A stretch of DNA of 64,000 bases from a bacterium (GCA_025774935.1 JALGZK010000005.1:1-64000); one strand, 5' to 3'; shown: positions 16,576 through 26,165, numbered from the stretch's first letter. Notes: generated from the letters alone by a model not told the origin. Translations and numbers: made by a program.

Positions 16576-16599
16576 CGGCTCGGGGAGAGAGCACTTCTG

Positions 16600-19458
16600 A
16601 TGAGACACCGCACCCTCCCGGCCATGATGGTGATCCTCGTGGCTTCGTACGCCCTCGCGAGCGCGAGCACGTCTGGCGACGCGCCGCGCAGCCGTCTGCC
16701 CCGAGGCGACTCCTCGTCGCACGCCGACGGCCTCCACAAGCCCGCCCGCCTCGAGACCCTGTGGATCTTCGAGGCCGACTTCGAGAACGAATCCGGCGAC
16801 AACGCCGGCTGGACCGTTCACGACATGAGCGGGACGGTCGGGTACGCGAACGCGTGGCACAAGGACACGATCCGAATCAACGGGTTCGCGTACCTGGGCG
16901 ACAGCACGTGGTGGTGCGGGAAGTACAGCGACTGCTGGGTCCAGCCGCGGGGCTACGGCAACAGCTGGCGGATGATACTCAAGCGGAGCTTCCCCGAGGT
17001 CGCGGCTCAAACGGACCCCGGCGACCCTCTGACACTCGAGTGGGACCAACGCTTCGCGATGGAGAACGACTACGACTACGGGTACGTCGACGTCTCGTCC
17101 GACGGGGGCTCGAGCTGGACGACGCTCCACACTGTGAACAACGGAGGATTCGCGGGGAAGCCCGGCTTCTCGAGCGATTGGGATCACCCGAGCCACGGAC
17201 ACGTGTCGCTCGATCTGTCAGCTCTCTCCGGACAGACGCTCGACGTCCGGTTCAGATTCGAGTCCGACCTCATCAATTCGTCGCAGGACACGCCCGACAA
17301 CCCGCCCTCGCACTCGTTCCTCGACGGCGCGTGGCAGCTCGACAACATCGAGTGGACCGGTCCCAGCGGCGCGTTCTGGCTCGACGACTGCGAGTCGCCC
17401 GGGAACAACGGATGGGACAACTCCGACCCGACGTCGACGGGCCAGACTGGAGTCGTCTGGTGGCGCGGGCAGTTCGGCTACGACTTCGTGACGGGACGCT
17501 CGTACACCTGCGACGACCGGCCGATCGGGACGTGGATGTACGCGCCCGTCGACCCGTTCACGAGCGCGATGGTCGATAACGAGCACACGGTCCTCATGAG
17601 CCCGCCCATCGACATCTCGGGGGCGCCCAAGCTCGTGGGCAAGTGGGACTGCTGGGCCGACGCACCGCTCGCGACCGGGGACGTCTTCGACCTCTTCCTC
17701 GCCTCGAACGATCTCCAACACTGCGTCCTCGAGGAAGACGGTTTCGTCGACGAGGAGTTCGGGGCGTGGTACGCCGAGGCGGACTGGTACACCCGCACCG
17801 ACGACTGGGACGCCTTCGCCGGGAACGACTGGCTCGCGATCCAGTGGATCGTGAGGAGCGACCCGGCGAGCGGGAACGGCGAGCACTGGGGCGGCCTCTT
17901 CCTGAACTGGCAGAAGGTGGGGGTCCCGTCGGGCGACGCCGGGACGACGTGGGAGAGGTCCGACTGGGAGAACTTCAACGACTGGTTCTGGGAGCACCTC
18001 GACCAGGCCCTCGAGGACACGACCCGGATCCTGATCAAGGACGACGACGGCATCGCGTCCGCCTATGTGGTAGCGACCGCCGACGGCGGCGCCTCCTGGG
18101 AGTCATACGCCTGCTACCGCGAGGACCCGGGGAACCCCGGCAACCTCTGGTGGCACGCGCCGCCGCCCTCGAGCCAAATGGCGAGGGGGAATGAGATCCG
18201 GTACTACTTCGAGGCGACCGACGGGGTCGGCAACGTCTCGACCTTCCCGGCCGGCGCTCCGGGCGAGACCTTTGAGATGTCGATCCTCCCTCTCGCGGCG
18301 ACGACCGACCAGCCCGGCATCCTCCTCGTCGACAAGCACGGCCGCGCCACGCCGGGAGCGCTCCGGTACGCCGGAGAACAGCTCGAGAGCCTTGCACTTG
18401 CCGAGAGCTCCGAGCGCTACTACCGCGAGATGCTCGAGATCCTCGGATTCGAGTACGAGATCTACGACGTCGAGGTGCCGTCGGGGAACATCCTCTCGGA
18501 CGGCCCGGACACGACGGGAATGAAGTACTACGACACGCAGATCTGGTTCACCAACGACTTCGACGCGTTCACGCTCAACCCAATCGACCAGTACAGCCTC
18601 ATCGAGTGGTTGAGCCGATCGGCGGAGGGGAAGGAGAGAAACCTCCTCCTCACCGGGAACGACATCGGCTACGAGCTCGTCGAGACGGAGCGCGAGACGC
18701 TCGCTTTCTACGGGACGTGGATCGCCTCGGAGTATCTGGACGACGCGGTCGGCGCCGTCACGGTCGACAGCGTCCCGGGCCTCGAGGACCACGCCGGCGA
18801 CAACGCGTTCATGACGCACCTCGACGGGGAGTGCATCGCCCGCGGCGCGTGCCCGCTCCTGAACTCGTTCGACGTCGTCGAGCCGTCGTCGGGGCTCGCG
18901 GGGACTGAGACCGTCGTCGACTACATCCGCCTGAACGGCGAGCGCAGGCCGGCGGGCGTGGCGTACACTCACCCGACGATGGGATACCAGACGGTTAACC
19001 TCGGTTTCGGCATGGAGTTCATGATGGACGGCACGTTCGACGGGGGATCGTCCAACTACACTCCTGAGGGGTACTACCACACGGGTATCGAGGACCGCGT
19101 CGACCTCATGCAGAACATCATGGCCTTCTTCGCCAAGACGCCGACGGCCGATGGTACCGGCATCGCGGGGGGAGCCGCCGCCGACGTCCTGTCGGGGGCG
19201 TACCCGAACCCGTTCAATCCATCGACGACGATCGAGTACGGCGTGAGGGAAGCCGGCCGCGCGTCGATCCGCGTCTACAGCGTCTCGGGCAGGCTCGTGC
19301 GAACGCTCCTCGACGAGGAGCTCGCGGCGGGCGACTCGGGCGTCGTCGTGTGGGACGGCGAAGACGAAACTGGGAACAGATGTGCGAGCGGCGTGTATTT
19401 CGCCCGGATCGAGGCCCCGGGCTTCAGCCGCGCGCGGAAGATGGTGATGCTGAAGTAG
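16600..19458 (+). CDS. Large exported paralog 4 of 6, FlgD/T9SS-like C-terminal domain
   Basis: This 952-residue protein starts at ATG 16600, which gives a clean signal peptide (MRHRTLPAMMVILVASYALA) with GGGGAG about 13 nt upstream; ATG 16561 is the alternative. It is the most divergent copy in the first module (ADFENESGDNAGWTVHDMSG, CGKYSDCW). The amidotransferase-like region starts ILLVDKHGRATPG with a 24-residue variable segment. The elbow is LTGNDIGYE, lacking Cys. The C-terminal 85 residues start YPNPFNPSTTIEYG at residue 868, and the end reads IEAPGFSRARKMVMLK. Function is unknown; it is predicted to be exported and attached or secreted by the machinery that recognises the C-terminal domain. 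Confidence 0.8.
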   Translation: MRHRTLPAMMVILVASYALASASTSGDAPRSRLPRGDSSSHADGLHKPARLETLWIFEADFENESGDNAGWTVHDMSGTVGYANAWHKDTIRINGFAYLGDSTWWCGKYSDCWVQPRGYGNSWRMILKRSFPEVAAQTDPGDPLTLEWDQRFAMENDYDYGYVDVSSDGGSSWTTLHTVNNGGFAGKPGFSSDWDHPSHGHVSLDLSALSGQTLDVRFRFESDLINSSQDTPDNPPSHSFLDGAWQLDNIEWTGPSGAFWLDDCESPGNNGWDNSDPTSTGQTGVVWWRGQFGYDFVTGRSYTCDDRPIGTWMYAPVDPFTSAMVDNEHTVLMSPPIDISGAPKLVGKWDCWADAPLATGDVFDLFLASNDLQHCVLEEDGFVDEEFGAWYAEADWYTRTDDWDAFAGNDWLAIQWIVRSDPASGNGEHWGGLFLNWQKVGVPSGDAGTTWERSDWENFNDWFWEHLDQALEDTTRILIKDDDGIASAYVVATADGGASWESYACYREDPGNPGNLWWHAPPPSSQMARGNEIRYYFEATDGVGNVSTFPAGAPGETFEMSILPLAATTDQPGILLVDKHGRATPGALRYAGEQLESLALAESSERYYREMLEILGFEYEIYDVEVPSGNILSDGPDTTGMKYYDTQIWFTNDFDAFTLNPIDQYSLIEWLSRSAEGKERNLLLTGNDIGYELVETERETLAFYGTWIASEYLDDAVGAVTVDSVPGLEDHAGDNAFMTHLDGECIARGACPLLNSFDVVEPSSGLAGTETVVDYIRLNGERRPAGVAYTHPTMGYQTVNLGFGMEFMMDGTFDGGSSNYTPEGYYHTGIEDRVDLMQNIMAFFAKTPTADGTGIAGGAAADVLSGAYPNPFNPSTTIEYGVREAGRASIRVYSVSGRLVRTLLDEELAAGDSGVVVWDGEDETGNRCASGVYFARIEAPGFSRARKMVMLK

Positions 19459-19459
19459 T

Positions 19460-19486
19460 GTGCGCGCCGCGTGGGCCGCGGCGCAC
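19460..19486 (+). terminator. Hairpin between paralogs 4 and 5
   Basis: GTGC-GCCGCG pairs with CGCGGC-GCAC with a 2-nt bulge, starting directly after the paralog 4 stop. No T tract follows and no promoter is seen in the remaining 54 bp before paralog 5, so partial read-through into paralog 5 is likely. Confidence 0.4.
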
Positions 19487-19540
19487 GAGACGAGCGCGAG
19501 GCCGTCAGGGAGGCGTCCTCGCAGGCAAGGGGGTGAACGA

Positions 19541-22411
19541 ATGAGAACGAGACCTCTGGTCATGCTGGCGGTCGTTCTCACGCTCGCGGTCGTGGTTGCC
19601 GTCGCCCAGGCTGAGGGGCCCGGAGCCGAGTACCGGAGCGCGAGGGCGGTCCGGGGTGACCCCGCGCCAGGGGGCGCGTTCAGAGAGGCGAGACTGGAGA
19701 CCCTCTGGATCTTCTGGGCGGACTTCGAGGATGAGATCGGCGACAACGCCGGCTGGACGACGTACGACCGGTCGGGCACGCTCGACGCCGAGAACTACTG
19801 GCACCACGACACGATCCGCATCGGCGGGTTCGCGCACCTCGGGGACACCACCTGGTGGTGTGGAACCTACGCCGACTGCTGGCTCCAGCCGCGCGGCTAC
19901 GGCAACGACTGGTTGCAGATCCTCGAAAGGAGCTTCCCGGAGATCGAGGCGAACACGGACCCCGGAGACCCGCTCTTCCTGGACTGGGACCAGCGGTTCG
20001 CGATGGAGCACAACTACGACTACGGCTACATCGACGTGTCGTCGGACGGGGGCTCGACCTGGACGACCGTCCACACCGTGACGAACCCCGGCTTCGCGTC
20101 GAAGCCAGGGCTGTCGCAGGACTGGGACAGCCCCGCCCACGGACACATGTCGCTCGACATGTCTTCCTTCGCGGGCACGACCATCGACCTGCGGTACCGC
20201 TTCGTGTCCGACGAAGCCTATTCCTCGGCGGACCAGTACAACAACGGGCCACCCAACAACTCGGTGCTGGACGGAGCCTGGCAGCTCGACAACATCACGT
20301 GGACCGGCCCCGGGGGCGCCTTCTGGCTCGACGACTGCGAGTCGGGCAACATGGGCTGGATCCACGACGACACGGTGGCCGCCGGCCAGACCGGGATCGT
20401 CTATTTCCGCGGACAGTTCGGCCTCGACTTCGTGACGGGCCGCGACTTCACGTGCGAGGACCGCCCGGTCGGAACCTGGATGATGGGGGCGGTCGACCCC
20501 TTCACCAGCACCATGGTCGACGGGCAGGCCTCGTGGCTCATGAGCCCTCCGATCGACATCAGCGGCGCGCCGAAGCTCGTCGCCCACTGGGACCAGTGGT
20601 GCGACATGCCTGCCACGTCCGGAGACGTCTGCAACCTGTCGCTTGCCTCTGACGACGTCTACGACTGCGTGACCGATCTCGGCGGGTTCGTGGACGAGGA
20701 CCCCGGCTGGTGGTACGCGGATCCCGACTGGTACGAGGAGTGGGACGACTGGGACGCCTTCGCCGGAAACGACTGGCTGGCCATCCTCTGGCAGCAGCAG
20801 AACGACTCGCCGCCGGAGCCCGGAGCGCAGCACTGGGCGGGCCTGATCCTCAACATCCAGAAGGTCGGGATCCCCTCGGCCGACCCGAGCACCTCGTTCC
20901 TGGCGGACGACTGGAACTGGTACAATGACTGGTTCCAGGAGCAGCTGTCCGAGGCCATGCTCGATAGCGCGCGCCTGAAGGTGAAGGACGACGACGGTGT
21001 CGATGCGGTCGTCCTCATGGCCTCGAACGACGGCGGGACGACCTGGAGCACGTACGGTGGGCACAAGGAGGACCCGCAGAGCGACTGGTGGGTCATGCCG
21101 CCGCCCTCGGCGGAGATGCTGCCCGGCAGCGAGATCCGCCTCTACTTCGAGGCGACCGACGGGCTCGGCAACGTCTCGCTCTTCCCCGAGGAGGCGCCCG
21201 ACCTGTGGTACGAGATGTCGATCCTGCCTCTCGAGGCGTCGGTCTCGAACCCGGGAATACTCATCGTCGACAAGCACGGAAGGCTCACCCCCGGAGAGAC
21301 GCGGGCGACGGGCGGCGCCGGAGTCTCCGCCGTCACCAGGCCTCTGCCCAGCGCGGCGTCCGAGTCGTACTACGCCGAGATGCTCGGGATCCTCGGGTAC
21401 GAGTACGAGGTCTACGACGTGGAGGTCCCCTCGGCAAGCTCGGTGCACTCGGACGGCCCGGACAGCGCAGGCTACAAGTACTACGACACGCAGATCTGGT
21501 GGACGAACGACTTCAACGCGTACACGGTCAAGCCACCCGACCAGGTGAATCTGATCAACTGGCTGAACGAGTCCGCGGCGGGGAAGGAGAGGAACCTGCT
21601 CCTCACCGGGAACGACATCGGCTTCGAGATCATCTCGACCGGCACCGAGACGCTCGGGTTCTACGGCACGTGGCTCGCGTCGGACTTTCTGGAGAACTCC
21701 GTCGGCGCGGTGCTCGTCGACAGCGTTCCGGGGGTGCTAGACAACGCGGGTGGCTTCGCGTTCATCACGCACGACGATGCCGAATTCATCATCCGCGGGG
21801 CCTGCCCGGTCCTGAACAAGTTCGACGTGATCGACATAGCGGGCGCGGCGGCAGGTGCGGAGCTGGTGGCCGACTACATCCGTCAGGACTCGGCGACGAA
21901 GCCCGCGGGTGTCGCGTACACGCACCCGACGATGGGCTACCAGACGGTGAACCTCGGGTTCGGCATGGAGTTCGTCATGGACGGCACGTACGACGGAGGC
22001 TCGTCCAACTACACGGCCGAGGGCTACTACAAGACCGGCATCCACGACCGCGTGAACCTCATGCAGAACATCATGACCTACTTCGCGAAGACCCCGTCTG
22101 GCAACGGAACGGGGATCGTCGACGGCGGGCCGAGGAACGAGCTCTCGCCGGCGTACCCGAACCCGTTCAACCCGGTCACCAAGATCGCGTACTCTGTGAA
22201 GGAGACCGGGCCCGTCGCGATCCGCGTGTACAACGCGGCGGGCAAGCTGGTGCGGACCCTCCTCACCGAGGAGCTCGAGGCGGGCGACTCGGGCGTCGTC
22301 GCGTGGGACGGCTCCGACGACGCGGGGGAGAGGTGCGCGAGCGGTGTCTACTTCTACCGGATCGAGGCGTCCGGGTTCAGCGCCTCCGGGAAGATGGTGA
22401 TGCTGAAGTAG
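19541..22411 (+). CDS. Large exported paralog 5 of 6, FlgD/T9SS-like C-terminal domain
   Basis: This 956-residue protein starts at ATG 19541, preceded by AAGGGGG, with the signal peptide MRTRPLVMLAVVLTLAVVVA; the frame is open 27 codons further upstream. It is only 82 bp from paralog 4 and has no visible promoter, so it is probably co-transcribed. The first module carries LETLWIFWADFEDEIGDNAG and CGTYADCW. The amidotransferase-like region starts ILIVDKHGRLTPG, with a 28-residue variable segment rich in Ala and Ser. The elbow reads LTGNDIGFE. The last 85 residues begin YPNPFNPVTKIAYS at residue 872. A GAAAGAE stretch around 21837-21865 replaces the SGIPGTE block of its relatives. Confidence 0.8.
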   Translation: MRTRPLVMLAVVLTLAVVVAVAQAEGPGAEYRSARAVRGDPAPGGAFREARLETLWIFWADFEDEIGDNAGWTTYDRSGTLDAENYWHHDTIRIGGFAHLGDTTWWCGTYADCWLQPRGYGNDWLQILERSFPEIEANTDPGDPLFLDWDQRFAMEHNYDYGYIDVSSDGGSTWTTVHTVTNPGFASKPGLSQDWDSPAHGHMSLDMSSFAGTTIDLRYRFVSDEAYSSADQYNNGPPNNSVLDGAWQLDNITWTGPGGAFWLDDCESGNMGWIHDDTVAAGQTGIVYFRGQFGLDFVTGRDFTCEDRPVGTWMMGAVDPFTSTMVDGQASWLMSPPIDISGAPKLVAHWDQWCDMPATSGDVCNLSLASDDVYDCVTDLGGFVDEDPGWWYADPDWYEEWDDWDAFAGNDWLAILWQQQNDSPPEPGAQHWAGLILNIQKVGIPSADPSTSFLADDWNWYNDWFQEQLSEAMLDSARLKVKDDDGVDAVVLMASNDGGTTWSTYGGHKEDPQSDWWVMPPPSAEMLPGSEIRLYFEATDGLGNVSLFPEEAPDLWYEMSILPLEASVSNPGILIVDKHGRLTPGETRATGGAGVSAVTRPLPSAASESYYAEMLGILGYEYEVYDVEVPSASSVHSDGPDSAGYKYYDTQIWWTNDFNAYTVKPPDQVNLINWLNESAAGKERNLLLTGNDIGFEIISTGTETLGFYGTWLASDFLENSVGAVLVDSVPGVLDNAGGFAFITHDDAEFIIRGACPVLNKFDVIDIAGAAAGAELVADYIRQDSATKPAGVAYTHPTMGYQTVNLGFGMEFVMDGTYDGGSSNYTAEGYYKTGIHDRVNLMQNIMTYFAKTPSGNGTGIVDGGPRNELSPAYPNPFNPVTKIAYSVKETGPVAIRVYNAAGKLVRTLLTEELEAGDSGVVAWDGSDDAGERCASGVYFYRIEASGFSASGKMVMLK

Positions 22412-22452
22412 AACGCACATCTTCGCGCCCACGCGGCGCGCCGCAGGAACCG

Positions 22453-22485
22453 AGAGGGGACGGCACTTTGCCGTCCCCTCTTTCC
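22453..22485 (+). terminator. Rho-independent terminator after paralog 5
   Basis: A perfect 12-bp stem (AGAGGGGACGGC with GCCGTCCCCTCT) with an ACTTT loop is followed by TTCCT. In the remaining 22486-22717 the only promoter-like element is TATATT at 22578-22583, without a convincing -35 partner. Confidence 0.8.
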
Positions 22486-22672
22486 TATAGAGAGACGCGC
22501 ACTGATACCCGCCGAGGTCGAGTGATGCTCAGCCCCCTCCCGAATGCGTTCAAACCCCTTCGACTCAGGCGGTGTCTTATATTGCGGGAGCGCGCTTCGC
22601 GTTCGGGGCGCGTTCGCTTCGTGAGCATGGAATCGAGAAGTTGGTGCTACCGATGAGCACCCAGCGGTGAAT

Positions 22673-22688
22673 GATGAGCGGATCACAC
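22673..22688 (+). promoter_or_regulatory. Shared leader element GATGAGCGGATCACAC
   Basis: This is the clearest match to the element before paralog 3 (TGAGCGGATCAC identical). As there, a partial copy (GATGAGCACC) lies about 20 nt upstream at 22653. It ends 29 nt before the start codon. Confidence 0.45.
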
Positions 22689-22717
22689 GGTTTGTGGAAA
22701 GGGAGGTGACGGAGAGC

Positions 22718-25555
22718 ATGCACAGCAAGCCTCTCGTCTTATTGGCGATCGCCTGCATCATGGCGATCACAGCGGCCGGGGCAGCGGGCAAGGGAGCGGA
22801 GGACACCGAGCTCAGAACCCAGTGGGGCGCGCAACCGACGACGTACTCGGGCGACGCGTTCAGGGGTGCGAGGCTGGAGACGCTCTGGATCTTCGACGCG
22901 AACTTCGAAGACGAATCCGGCGACAACGCAGGCTGGCAGGTGTTCGACAACAGCGGAACGGCAGCCGTGGCGAACTACTGGCACCACGACACGATCCGCA
23001 TCAACGGGTTCGCACACCTCGGGGACAGCACGTGGTGGTGCGGGACGTACAACGCCTGCTGGAGACAGCCCCGGGGCTACGGCAACAACTGGATCCAGAT
23101 CATGGAGCGGAGCTTCCCGGAGATCGAGGCCAACACGGATCCGGGCGACGACCTGTTCCTCGACTTCGACCAGCGCTTCGCGATGGAGCACGACTACGAC
23201 TACGGGTACGTCGACATCTCCGACGACGGCGGTGGTTCGTGGACGACGGTCTATACCGCGAACAACCCGGGCTTCGCAGGGAAGCCGGGGCAGTCCCAAG
23301 GCTGGGACAGCCCGGCGTACGGCCACATCTCGCTCGACCTCTCGAGCTACGCCGGCCAGACCCTGGACATGAGGTTCCGGTTCGAGTCGGACGGCGCCTA
23401 CTCGTCGGAGGACGAGCTGAACAACCCGCCGAACAACTCCGTCCAGGACGGCGCCTGGCAGCTCGACAACATCACGTGGGCCGGCCCTGGCGGCGACTTC
23501 TGGCTCGACGACGCCGAGTCCGGCTACCTCGGATGGGAGCGTCCGGACCAGCCGGCGTCCGGTCAGATAGGCGTGACCTGGTGGCGCGGGAGGTACGGCC
23601 TCGATTTCGTGACGGGCCGCGACTTCACGTGCACCGAGCGCGAGGTCGGCAGCTGGATGTACGCTCCGGTCGACCCGTTCACGAGCACGATGGTAGACAA
23701 TGAGTGGGCGTGGCTGATGAGCCCGCCCATCGACGTGAGCGGAGCGCCGAAGCTCGTGGGGCGCTGGGACTTCTGGGTCGACGCGCCGCCGAGCACGGGC
23801 GACCTCTTCAACCTCTACCTAGCCTCCGACGACGTCACCGACTGCGTCCAGGACCCCGGCAGCTTCATCGACGAGGACCCGGGCTGGTGGTACGTCGAAC
23901 CGCCGGGATGGTACGACGTCGACGACGACTGGGACGCGTTCGCGGGCAACAACTACCTGGCTGTCCTGTGGGCAGTCCGGAGCGACACGAGTGACGCGTC
24001 CGGGGCGCACTGGGGCGGCATGTTCCTCAACCGTCAGATGGTCGGCATCCCCTCGGGCGACGCCGGGACGGCATGGACGCACCACCAGTGGCTCGACTTC
24101 AACGACTGGTTCCAGGACGACCTCGACGAGGCGATGCTCGACTCGGCGTTTATATCCATCCGAGACGACGACGGCATCGATGCCGTCAACCTGATCGCGT
24201 CGAACGACGGCGGGACGACCTGGAGCACCTACGCCTGCAGCAGGCAGGACCCGAACGACCCCGAGAACTACTGGTGGATCGCGGGCCCGCCGGCGGCCGA
24301 GATGGTGCCCGGGAGCATCATCAGGTACTACTTCGAGGCGATCGACGGCGTGGGCAACATCGCCACCGATCCCTCCGACGCGCCCGACAGGCTCTACGAG
24401 ATGTCGATCCTGCCGATCGAGGCGACGGTGTCGAACCCCGGCATCCTCCTCGTCGACAAGGTCGGCTACAGGACCGTCGGCGCGAACCGGAACTACGACT
24501 GGCGCGTCGAGGACTACTACGAGCACGCGCTCGAGATCCTGGGATACGAGTACGAGAAGTACGACGTAGAGGTCCCCTCGGGCAGCAGGCTCTCGGACGG
24601 TCCAGACCCGACGGGCATGAAGTACTACGACACCCAGATCTGGTTCTCGTGGTATCTCGCCCAGTACACGATGAATCCCCGCGACCAGAGGAACCTCGTC
24701 GAGTGGCTGAACCAGTCGGCCGTCGGCAAGGAGAGGAACCTCATGATCACGGGGAACAACATCGGCTTCGAGCTGATGGAGGTCGGCCGTGAGACGCTCG
24801 GGTTCTACTCGACTTGGCTCGCGTCCGACTACCTGGCCAACACGGTCGGCGCCGTGATGGTCGACAGCGTGCCGGGTCTCGAGGACTTCGCGGGCGACTT
24901 CGACTTCATGACGCACGACGACCAGGAAGCCATCATCCGAGGGGCGTGTCCGCTCCTGCACGACTTCGACGTCGTGGGGCTCTCGTCCGGCATGCCCGGG
25001 AACGAAGTCATCGCCGACTACATCAAGATGGACTCCGAGCGGCGGAACGCCGGCGTCGCCTACACGCACCCGACGATGGGGTACCAGACCGTGAACCTCG
25101 GGTTCGCGATGGAACAGGTCATGGACGGCACGTACGACGGCGGGTCGGCCAACTACACGCCCGAGGGCTACTACCACGACGGTCTCGAGGACCGCGTCGA
25201 CCTGATGGAGAACATCCTGGCCTACTTCGCGAAGACCCCGACGGCCGACGGCACCGGGGTCGTCGACGGCGGGTACCGGAACGTGCTCTCCCAGGCGTAT
25301 CCGAACCCGTTCAACCCGGTGACGAAGATCTCCTACAGCATCAGGGAGGCAGGGCCCGTCGCGATCCGCGTCTTCAACGCCGCCGGACGGGAAGTCCGCA
25401 CGCTCCTTGAGAGCGAGCTCGACGCGGGCGCGGCCGGCTTCGTCGTCTGGGACGGAACGGACGGTGCGGGGAAGAGGTGCGCAAGCGGCGTCTACTTCTA
25501 CCGGATCGAGGCGCCGGGATTCGCTGCCTCGAGGAAGATGGTGATGCTGAAGTAG
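22718..25555 (+). CDS. Large exported paralog 6 of 6, FlgD/T9SS-like C-terminal domain
   Basis: This 945-residue protein starts at ATG 22718 (signal peptide MHSKPLVLLAIACIMAITAA); GTG 22706 is an in-frame alternative. The first module includes LETLWIFDANFEDESGDNAG and CGTYNACWRQPRGYG. The amidotransferase-like region is the most altered: it reads ILLVDKVGYRTVG instead of VDKHGR, and the variable segment is only 15 residues before YYEHALEILGYEYEKYDVEV. The elbow is ITGNNIGFE. The C-terminal 85 residues begin YPNPFNPVTKISYS at residue 861. This is the last gene of the array and a strong terminator follows. Confidence 0.8.
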   Translation: MHSKPLVLLAIACIMAITAAGAAGKGAEDTELRTQWGAQPTTYSGDAFRGARLETLWIFDANFEDESGDNAGWQVFDNSGTAAVANYWHHDTIRINGFAHLGDSTWWCGTYNACWRQPRGYGNNWIQIMERSFPEIEANTDPGDDLFLDFDQRFAMEHDYDYGYVDISDDGGGSWTTVYTANNPGFAGKPGQSQGWDSPAYGHISLDLSSYAGQTLDMRFRFESDGAYSSEDELNNPPNNSVQDGAWQLDNITWAGPGGDFWLDDAESGYLGWERPDQPASGQIGVTWWRGRYGLDFVTGRDFTCTEREVGSWMYAPVDPFTSTMVDNEWAWLMSPPIDVSGAPKLVGRWDFWVDAPPSTGDLFNLYLASDDVTDCVQDPGSFIDEDPGWWYVEPPGWYDVDDDWDAFAGNNYLAVLWAVRSDTSDASGAHWGGMFLNRQMVGIPSGDAGTAWTHHQWLDFNDWFQDDLDEAMLDSAFISIRDDDGIDAVNLIASNDGGTTWSTYACSRQDPNDPENYWWIAGPPAAEMVPGSIIRYYFEAIDGVGNIATDPSDAPDRLYEMSILPIEATVSNPGILLVDKVGYRTVGANRNYDWRVEDYYEHALEILGYEYEKYDVEVPSGSRLSDGPDPTGMKYYDTQIWFSWYLAQYTMNPRDQRNLVEWLNQSAVGKERNLMITGNNIGFELMEVGRETLGFYSTWLASDYLANTVGAVMVDSVPGLEDFAGDFDFMTHDDQEAIIRGACPLLHDFDVVGLSSGMPGNEVIADYIKMDSERRNAGVAYTHPTMGYQTVNLGFAMEQVMDGTYDGGSANYTPEGYYHDGLEDRVDLMENILAYFAKTPTADGTGVVDGGYRNVLSQAYPNPFNPVTKISYSIREAGPVAIRVFNAAGREVRTLLESELDAGAAGFVVWDGTDGAGKRCASGVYFYRIEAPGFAASRKMVMLK

Positions 25556-25639
25556 CGGCCTCGCGGGATCGCCACATGCGCGATCGCGCGTCGCGCGACC
25601 GCGCACGGCGGAACCGCAACGAGCAGAGACACACCGAGG

Positions 25640-25675
25640 AACGGGGAGCCCGACAGGGCTCCCCGTTCTCTCTCT
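25640..25675 (+). terminator. Rho-independent-type terminator ending the paralog array
   Basis: A perfect 12-bp stem (AACGGGGAGCCC with GGGCTCCCCGTT) and GACA loop is followed by CTCTCTCTC. Confidence 0.75.
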
Positions 25676-25774
25676 CCGCAGGGAACCGGCGGCTTTCAGA
25701 GGTGCACGGCGACCCGGGACGTTGTAGACTCGCGGATGTCTCGACTAGAACCGCGCAACCACACGGAGGAGAGC

Positions 25775-26122
25775 ATGAAGCACGTGAAGCGGGGCGAGCG
25801 GGAGCCGAGGCCGGTCTCGGTCGAGGGTGCGTCGGGCGTGAGCAAGGCCGACCTCATCGCCAAGTCGGACGGGGCGCCGGGTGCCGTGATGCGGCTCTTC
25901 GAGATCGCGGCCGGCGGGAACACGCCCTTCCACGCGCACGACTGGGAGCACGTCGTCTACGTCCTCGAAGGGCAGGGAACACTGGAGACCCGAGGGAAGA
26001 GTACGGATTTCGGTGCGGGGGACACCATTCTGGTCGAGCCCGACGAGGAGCACAACTTCGTGAACCGGGGAGGGGAGCCGCTCAGGTTCCTCTGCGTCGT
26101 GCCCCTCAGGGGGGACGCCTAG
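25775..26122 (+). CDS. Small cupin-domain protein
   Basis: This 115-residue single-domain cupin has HAHDWEHVVYVLEGQGTLE near residues 49-67, carrying the first cupin motif with its His, Glu and Gly residues, and GDTILVEPDEEHNFVNRGG near 79-97 as the second. Such proteins bind a divalent metal and may be dioxygenases, isomerases or sensors; the substrate cannot be inferred. ATG 25775 has GGAGGA five nt upstream, whereas the in-frame ATG 25736 lacks a site. It stands alone between the paralog array and the pyrimidine operon, with no strong promoter visible upstream. Confidence 0.75.
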   Translation: MKHVKRGEREPRPVSVEGASGVSKADLIAKSDGAPGAVMRLFEIAAGGNTPFHAHDWEHVVYVLEGQGTLETRGKSTDFGAGDTILVEPDEEHNFVNRGGEPLRFLCVVPLRGDA

Positions 26123-26165
26123 GCCCTGAGGCCCCCTGAATCCGCTCACCGGGCGCAGAAAGTGC

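Noticed and set aside
16375-16599. N-terminal extension of paralog 4 from 16375
   Set aside because: It would place the terminator and a perfect -10 box inside the coding region and bury the signal peptide; ATG 16600 avoids this.
22549-22583. Promoter for paralog 6 using TATATT at 22578
   Set aside because: No -35 hexamer at 16-18 bp spacing; left unannotated as a promoter.
7066-25555. Secreted protease interpretation of the large paralogs
   Set aside because: No HExxH, Ser-His-Asp or Cys-His protease motif is visible; conserved His and Asp residues lie in beta-rich, non-catalytic contexts.
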